Translations under genes and position numbers: made by a program
Part shown: positions 30,135 through 34,376 of the stretch, piece by piece
Layout: each line of letters opens with the position of its first letter
How positions within the stretch are numbered: the first letter of the stretch is position 1
Source: Streptomyces sp. MA5143a
GTDB lineage: Bacteria; Actinomycetota; Actinomycetes; Streptomycetales; Streptomycetaceae
DNA: 34,376 nt
Direction of reading: 5' to 3'
NCBI RefSeq assembly: GCF_900290235.1
Contig: NZ_OLMK01000027.1
Coordinates: 1-34,376, forward strand
Notes under the pieces: generated by a model
Database searches by the model: none
Told to the model about the DNA's origin: nothing
The model's input: only the letters and a program-made list of their open reading frames with translations

Positions 30135-31808
30135 GTGAACTTCACGCGCTGGAGCGCCCGGCTCCCCGGTACGCAGCGCCGCGCCGCAGCGCGGACCGAA
30201 CACACGGTCACCCCGGACCGGCGGGGGGAGGGCGCCGTGCCCGCGGCCCGCGCCGAACGGCAGAGCGACGACCCACCGGACGACACCCCGCCCGTGCCCG
30301 CCGTCGACGACCTCCCCACCCGCGAGATCCTCGACCGCATCCCGGCCCTCGTCGCCCTCGTCCACGGCCACGACCACCGCACCGCCTACGTCAACGACGC
30401 GTATGTCGCGGCCTTCGGCGTACGCCCCCTCGGCGCACCGGCCCGCGAGGCCCTCCCCGAGCTGGACGCCCTCGGTCTGCTGCCCCTCCTCGACCAGGTG
30501 CTGCGCAGTTCCAAGCCCCGCACGGTCAAGTCCCGCAAGGCCCCCTCCGGCCGCTCGTACACGATCACCTGCACCCCCGTCGACGTCCCTGGTGGCGCCG
30601 ACCCGGGCGAGGGCGGCGTCCTCATCTTCGCCGCCGACGTCACCGACCACGCCGAGGCCGCCGAACGCCTCCGCGCCAGCGAACGCCGCCAGCGCGAAAC
30701 CGCCGTCACCCTCCAGCGCTCCCTCCTCCCCCAGGAACTGGAGGAGCCCGACGACCTGCGCATCGCCGCCGTCTACCACCCCGGCGGCACGGAGACCGCC
30801 GTCGGCGGCGACTGGTACGACGTGATCACCCTCGGCGGCGGCCGCACGGCCCTGGTCATCGGCGACGTCATGGGCCGAGGCGTACGCGCCGCAGCCGTCA
30901 TGGGACAGCTCCGTACGGCCGTCCGCGCCTACGCCCGCCTCGACCTCCCCCCGCACGAGGTGCTCCAGCTCCTGGACGGCCTCGCCACGGAGATCGACGC
31001 CAACCAGATCGCCACCTGCGCCTACGCCGTCCACGACCCCAACGAGGGCCGCCTGGTCTACGCCTCCGCCGGCCACCTCCCGATCCTCGTCCGCGACGAG
31101 AACGGCACGGTCCAGCGCGCCGACGAGCCGATCGGCCCTCCGCTCGGCACCGGCGGCTGGATGCACGCCTCCGGCTCCATCCCCCTGTGCCCCGGCTCCA
31201 CAGCCGTCCTCTACACGGACGGCCTGGTGGAACGCCGCAACGAGGACCTGGACGAGGGCATCGCAGCCCTGGAAAGAGCGCTGGCCGGCGCCACCGGGAC
31301 GCCCCAGGTGATCTGCGACCGGCTGGTCCGCTCGACCGGAGTCACCGCCGACCACGACGACGATGTCGCCGTCCTCGTCCTCCAGCACCCGTCCCGCACC
31401 GGCCCCGACGGCGACCTCTTCCGCAACGCCGCCCTGGAACTCCTCGGCGGCGTCGAAGCGGCCCCCCGAGCCAGAGCGTTCGCCTCCGGCGTCCTCACGA
31501 GTTGGCGGTTCCCGCCCGAACTCCACGACCTCGGCGTCCTCGCCGCCAGCGAACTCGTCGCCAACTCCCTCCAGCACGGCACCCCGCCCATGCGGCTGCG
31601 GCTGCGCCGCACCGACCGCCGCCTGATCGTCGAGGTGACCGACGGCAACGACCACCTTCCGCGCCGCCGCCGAGCCGAACCCGTCGACGAGTCCGGCCGA
31701 GGCATCGCCATCATCGCCACGATCGCCTCCAACTGGGGCAGCCGCCGCACCCCAGGAGGCGGCAAGGCAGTGTGGTGCGAGTTCGCCCTACCGCGGTCCA
31801 CGCCGTAG
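30135..31808 (+). CDS. PAS-PP2C(SpoIIE)-HATPase signalling protein
   Basis: The 557-residue soluble protein has three parts. A PAS-like sensor (about 60-165) reads REILDRIPALVALVHGHD, then RTAYVNDAYVAAFG, with a linker helix AAERLRASERRQRETAVTLQ. A SpoIIE/PP2C phosphatase (about 195-405) has GGDWYDVITL, VIGDVMGRG, ASAGHLPILV, LYTDGLVERRNEDLDEG and ADHDDDVAVLVLQ. An RsbW-like GHKL ATPase (about 425-557) has N-box ASELVANSLQHG and G-box DESGRGIAIIATIASNWG. The combination can both phosphorylate (kinase end) and dephosphorylate (PP2C) anti-anti-sigma-type proteins, so it may set a partner-switching balance in response to the PAS signal. No anti-anti-sigma gene is in the window. The GTG at 30135 follows AAGGATTCG. 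Confidence 0.9.
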   Translation: MNFTRWSARLPGTQRRAAARTEHTVTPDRRGEGAVPAARAERQSDDPPDDTPPVPAVDDLPTREILDRIPALVALVHGHDHRTAYVNDAYVAAFGVRPLGAPAREALPELDALGLLPLLDQVLRSSKPRTVKSRKAPSGRSYTITCTPVDVPGGADPGEGGVLIFAADVTDHAEAAERLRASERRQRETAVTLQRSLLPQELEEPDDLRIAAVYHPGGTETAVGGDWYDVITLGGGRTALVIGDVMGRGVRAAAVMGQLRTAVRAYARLDLPPHEVLQLLDGLATEIDANQIATCAYAVHDPNEGRLVYASAGHLPILVRDENGTVQRADEPIGPPLGTGGWMHASGSIPLCPGSTAVLYTDGLVERRNEDLDEGIAALERALAGATGTPQVICDRLVRSTGVTADHDDDVAVLVLQHPSRTGPDGDLFRNAALELLGGVEAAPRARAFASGVLTSWRFPPELHDLGVLAASELVANSLQHGTPPMRLRLRRTDRRLIVEVTDGNDHLPRRRRAEPVDESGRGIAIIATIASNWGSRRTPGGGKAVWCEFALPRSTP

Positions 31809-31829
31809 GGGGTGGGTCCGGGGGCGCGT

Positions 31830-31877
31830 TGGCGCCAGCGGGTGCGTGGGGGCTGGTCGCGCAGTTCCCCGTGCCCC
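31830..31877 (-). repeat. Dispersed Streptomyces repeat, copy B (inverted)
   Basis: The stretch contains TCGCGCAGTTCCCCGTGCCC (31857-31876), the reverse complement of the GGGGCACGGGGAACTGCGCG core, extended upstream by GGGTGCGTGGGGGCTGG. It is the opposed partner of copy C. Confidence 0.75.
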
Positions 31878-31949
31878 CGAAAAGCTGCCGCGCCCCGTGC
31901 CTTTCAACGGCGCCGTGGGACGAAGGCCGGGCCGCAGGCCCATGCCTTC

Positions 31950-31999
31950 AGGGGCACGGGGAACTGCGCGAGCAACCACGACGAACCCGCACCCGCCTA
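31950..31999 (+). repeat. Dispersed Streptomyces repeat, copy C
   Basis: AGGGGCACGGGGAACTGCGC followed by GAGCAACCACGACGAACCCG and CACCCGC. Copies B and C can pair through the shared core with a loop of about 70 bases. Copy A lies at 16075-16096. Confidence 0.75.
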
Positions 32000-32097
32000 C
32001 AACAGGCGCCCCCGAGCTATATGGCGCCCGACGCGGGGTCGAAGGGGCGGCAGCCCCTGGTGGATGGGACGGGCAGGGGCGGCGGGGGCGAGGAAAC

Positions 32098-33408
32098 TCA
32101 GGCCCGAGCCACCGCGGACTCGACCCCCGCCCCACCCCGAGCAACCACCCGACTCTTCCCAGACCCAGGCAGATCCTGCACCCCCGTAAGCACCCGCCCC
32201 AACCGAACCGCCAGCCCCACGATCCCCAGCGAGAACAACAGGAACACCACCACATACGCCGCATGCCACGACGCCCCCATGGGCCCACCCACGGCCGGCC
32301 CCACAGCCAATGCCAACTGCTTCACCAGCGCGAACGCGGAGTTGTACTGCCCGGCCATCCCCTCCGGCGCCAGATCCGCCACCAGCGGAGCCACCGTCGG
32401 CGACAGCATCGCCTCACCCAGCCCGAACAACGCGTACGTGGACACGAACGCCGCCGTGGCCATCGTCTGGCTCACCTGCCCGAGCCCCGCGACCCCGGCG
32501 ACACCCCACGCCACGGCCCAGATCAGCCCGACAGCCGCGATCACCCGAGACCGCCGACGCCGCTCCACGAACCGCAGCACGACGAACTGCGCCACCACGA
32601 TCACCGCGGTGTTCGCCGCCAACGCCGTACCGAGCGCGGACGTCGATATCCCGGCCGCCTCGACCCCGTACGCACTCAGCCCCGACTCGAACTGCCCGTA
32701 GCAGGCGAAGAACAGCGCGAACCCCAGCACACTCAGCTGCACCATGGCCCGATTGCCGAGCAACTGCTTCCAGCCCTCCCTGGCAGACCCCGTCGCCCCG
32801 GCAGCCCCTGCCGACACCTCCGCGCCCTTCGCCGCCCGAGGCATCCGCACGGTCGCCATCACCGCGACGAGCAGCAGGAACATCGCCGCCTGTATGGAGA
32901 ACAGCAGGGTGAAGGACCCCGCACGCGACGGGTCCACGAGATGCCCGCCTATGAGTCCGCCGACACCGAGCCCCAGGTTCTGGAGAAAGAACTGCGTGGC
33001 GAAGGCCCGTGACCGCGTCTCCGCACCTGAGCAGTCGACGATCATCGTCGCCAGCGCCGGCTGCATCACGGCCTGCCCGGCCCCGAGCGCCGCCGCGGAC
33101 AGCAGCACGCTCGTCGCACCGGCGGCCAGCCCCAGGCTCATGGACCCGACGGCAGCCATGACCAGGGCGGCGAGCAGCACCGGAAGCGGACCGCGCCTGA
33201 CTATGGCCCGTCCGGCGAACGGCAGCACCACGAGCGCGGCCACGGCGAAGATCGCGAGCACGAGCCCCGCCGTCGTCGCACCGAGATCCCGCACCTGCGC
33301 CACATAGACGTACAGATACGGGACGGTGAAGCCGAGTCCGAACGCGCCGAGCGCGTTGCCCACATGAATCCGACGCATCGCTGCGCCCGTCCCCCTGGTC
33401 ACGTTCAC
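32098..33408 (-). CDS. MFS transporter (probable drug or metabolite efflux)
   Basis: The 436-residue protein has about 12 transmembrane helices in two halves, with a cytoplasmic central loop around RMPRAAKGAEVSAGAAGATG. Early sequence VTRGTGAAMRRIHVGNALGA, a basic loop at FAGRAIVRRGPLP (MFS motif-A-like), and the second-half ERRRRSRVIAAVGLIWA fit the family. Proton-driven efflux of a small toxic molecule is likely, as for most MFS genes divergent from a marR gene; the substrate is unknown. Start choice: the GTG at 33408 has a TACCTA -10-like box five bases upstream, so it may be leaderless. The ATG at 33378 (MRRIHVGN) is an alternative with G-rich sequence upstream. Confidence 0.87.
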   Translation of the reverse strand: MNVTRGTGAAMRRIHVGNALGAFGLGFTVPYLYVYVAQVRDLGATTAGLVLAIFAVAALVVLPFAGRAIVRRGPLPVLLAALVMAAVGSMSLGLAAGATSVLLSAAALGAGQAVMQPALATMIVDCSGAETRSRAFATQFFLQNLGLGVGGLIGGHLVDPSRAGSFTLLFSIQAAMFLLLVAVMATVRMPRAAKGAEVSAGAAGATGSAREGWKQLLGNRAMVQLSVLGFALFFACYGQFESGLSAYGVEAAGISTSALGTALAANTAVIVVAQFVVLRFVERRRRSRVIAAVGLIWAVAWGVAGVAGLGQVSQTMATAAFVSTYALFGLGEAMLSPTVAPLVADLAPEGMAGQYNSAFALVKQLALAVGPAVGGPMGASWHAAYVVVFLLFSLGIVGLAVRLGRVLTGVQDLPGSGKSRVVARGGAGVESAVARA

Positions 33409-33452
33409 CTGCCTAGGTAGAAGAAGGCCTCCACCAAGCATTAGAGGTGAAG

Positions 33453-33482
33453 ACTTCGAAGCTAAAACTTAGAAGCTAAACA
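33453..33482. promoter_or_regulatory. Operator-like repeats between the MFS and MarR genes
   Basis: The palindrome CTTCGAAG (33453-33460) is joined to two direct copies of GAAGCTAAA (33457-33465 and 33471-33479) with a 14-bp period. A further CGAAGGACTTCG element (33491-33502) overlaps the marR -35. The stretch is unusually AT-rich for the window. Position and composition fit MarR binding sites controlling both divergent genes. Confidence 0.65.
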
Positions 33483-33498
33483 CTACACCTCGAAGGAC

Positions 33499-33527
33499 TT
33501 CGACGCCAAGCGGTGGCGTGCCATACT
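33499..33527 (+). promoter_or_regulatory. Promoter for a leaderless marR mRNA
   Basis: TTCGAC (33499-33504), a 17-base spacer and CATACT (33522-33527) precede ATG 33534 by six bases. No Shine-Dalgarno is present, so the transcript should start at or next to the ATG. Confidence 0.65.
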
Positions 33528-33533
33528 GCGGCC

Positions 33534-34091
33534 ATGGGCGACACCCCGGGCAGCAGCGGCACCGCCGAGCCGACACTCGAAGAGCAGATCGCCGCGTACC
33601 AGCGCGAGTTCCAGGGCCTCGACCCCCAGGTCGAGAAGATCGTCTCGGCGCTCTCCCGCCTCAACCGCCGGATGAACGTCGCCTACGGCCGCCAGACCGC
33701 CGCCCTCGGCATCAGCAACGCGGAGTGGGAGGTCCTCAAGGCCCTCGTCCTCTCCGGGGCCCCGTACCGCATGGGCCCGAGCGATCTCGCCAAGAGGCTC
33801 GGTCTCACCCCGGCCGCCATGACCCACCGGATCGACCGCATGGTCACCGAGGGCCTGGTGACCAGGGAGCGCGACGAAGCCAACCGGGTCCGCGTCATCG
33901 TGGAGCTGACCCCCGACGGCCGGGAGAAGTGGCTGGAGGCCATGCGCCTCGCCTCGGTCTTCGAGGAAGACCTCCTCCAGGACCTCTCTCCCCTGGAGCG
34001 CACCGTCCTCGGAGAGGTCCTGACCCGACTCCTACGCCGTGTGGAGGACGCCCAGCCGGACGCCGGCGGTCGGCTGACCGACCTCGACTGA
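33534..34091 (+). CDS. MarR-family transcriptional regulator, likely repressor of the divergent MFS gene
   Basis: This 185-residue winged-helix protein has the MarR layout: N-terminal dimerisation helices (LEEQIAAYQREFQGLDPQVE, SALSRLNRRMNVAYG), LGISNAEWEVLKALVLSGAP, YRMGPSDLAKRLGLTPAAMT, recognition helix AAMTHRIDRMVTEGLV, and wing RERDEANRVRVIVELTPDGR. The C-terminal helices are LSPLERTVLGEVLTRLLRRV. It is divergent from the MFS transporter and the two share operator-like repeats, the standard arrangement for ligand-released repression of efflux. The ATG at 33534 follows a CATACT -10, and the message is likely leaderless; an in-frame GTG at 33513 lies in the promoter and is rejected. Confidence 0.9.
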   Translation: MGDTPGSSGTAEPTLEEQIAAYQREFQGLDPQVEKIVSALSRLNRRMNVAYGRQTAALGISNAEWEVLKALVLSGAPYRMGPSDLAKRLGLTPAAMTHRIDRMVTEGLVTRERDEANRVRVIVELTPDGREKWLEAMRLASVFEEDLLQDLSPLERTVLGEVLTRLLRRVEDAQPDAGGRLTDLD

Positions 34092-34145
34092 GGCCGTACG
34101 CTTGAGGGGCGCCCAAGGTTTGACCACGGGCCACCGAGGGGATGC

Positions 34146-34174
34146 TTGACAGTCCACCCGCAGATCCGTAGAGT
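34146..34174 (+). promoter_or_regulatory. Consensus sigma-70 promoter P1 of an operon beyond the window
   Basis: TTGACA (34146-34151), a 17-base spacer and TAGAGT (34169-34174), with GCAGATCCG (34160-34168) directly before the -10. This is the strongest promoter match in the window. No coding start follows before the window ends, which fits a stable-RNA operon. Confidence 0.85.
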
Positions 34175-34317
34175 TCTTCGGGTTGCCACGGAGCCGTAAC
34201 GGTTCTGCGACAGCACCTCCGCCGCAGAAGCGGCACCCAAACCAACCAGTGCGATCTCCCAGCCGGGATGAATTCGGCGTGCCCGAATTCAATTCGATTT
34301 GGGTTCGACAGGCCCGA

Positions 34318-34347
34318 TTGGGAACTGCCGAGCAGATCCGCTAAGGT
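34318..34347 (+). promoter_or_regulatory. Tandem sigma-70 promoter P2 sharing the GCAGATCCG block
   Basis: TTGGGA (34318-34323), an 18-base spacer and TAAGGT (34342-34347). GCAGATCCG (34332-34340) again lies just before the -10, as in P1. The spacing between P1 and P2 is about 172 bases. Confidence 0.75.
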
Positions 34348-34376
34348 TTGAGACGTCGGAACGGCCCAACAGCCGT

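Larger units (their letters stand above)
31809..32097. other. Convergent intergenic region carrying two opposed copies of the dispersed repeat
   Basis: No gene is seen. The region is dominated by copies B and C of the GGGGCACGGGGAACTGCGCG repeat in opposite orientation (listed separately), a plausible bidirectional transcription end between the PP2C and MFS genes. Confidence 0.55.

Noticed and set aside
1..34376. Prophage, integrative element or transposon
   Set aside because: No integrase, transposase, terminal inverted repeats or duplicated tRNA ends were found; both tRNAs are intact with their own terminators.

Overview
The window looks like chromosomal DNA of a Streptomyces species or close relative. 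It is about 70% G+C with strong G/C at third codon positions, many GTG starts and several promoters placed for leaderless mRNAs. The gene families are typical of the genus: a BTAD/AfsR-type regulator, an AmfC/NsdA-like developmental protein, SpoIIE-type phosphatases, many-domain ECF sigma factors and a c-di-AMP riboswitch before an M23 peptidase. I see no transposase, integrase, phage module or CRISPR array. From memory the gene order resembles a conserved core region of Streptomyces chromosomes; a synteny search would test this.

Layout, left part (1-9.1 kb). The arginine/glycine-rich tail of a probable DEAD-box RNA helicase ends at a perfect terminator. An APC-family permease and tRNA-Lys(UUU) follow. 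A minus-strand block (2.4-5.8 kb) holds an ECF-like sigma factor, a translationally coupled membrane protein, a small membrane-anchored or secreted metzincin protease and a second membrane protein. Then come a PQQ-type beta-propeller remnant, tRNA-fMet and a riboflavin-type group: a RibD-like enzyme with reversed domain order, a divergent leaderless MarR regulator and GTP cyclohydrolase II. Palindromes overlap the marR and ribA promoters, so the MarR protein may control both.

Middle part (9.1-20.5 kb). A membrane-anchored PP2C phosphatase is followed by a c-di-AMP (ydaO) riboswitch and its M23 peptidase. On the minus strand come a PrsW-type intramembrane protease, TrmB (tRNA m7G methyltransferase), an L-2-hydroxyglutarate oxidase-like FAD enzyme and the AmfC-like TPR regulator. 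A 714-bp divergent control region rich in palindromes separates that regulator from an orphan asparagine-synthetase/lasso-cyclase-like protein that lacks the glutaminase cysteine.

Right part (20.5-34.4 kb). There follow a secreted beta-sandwich protein, a 1166-residue BTAD-STAND regulator, an ECF sigma factor fused to a zinc-finger/transmembrane segment and an extracytoplasmic NPCBM-like domain, a TetR regulator, a type II NADH dehydrogenase, a PAS-PP2C-HATPase protein, and a divergent MFS transporter/MarR pair. The last 230 bases carry two tandem sigma-70 promoters sharing a sequence block and reading out of the window. This arrangement is typical of a stable-RNA (rRNA or tRNA) operon just downstream.

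Most genes are housekeeping or signalling. The parts that best repay study are the sigma-NPCBM fusion, the reversed RibD/MarR/RibA unit, the orphan Asn-synthetase-like protein beside a developmental regulator, and the metzincin flanked by two similar membrane proteins.
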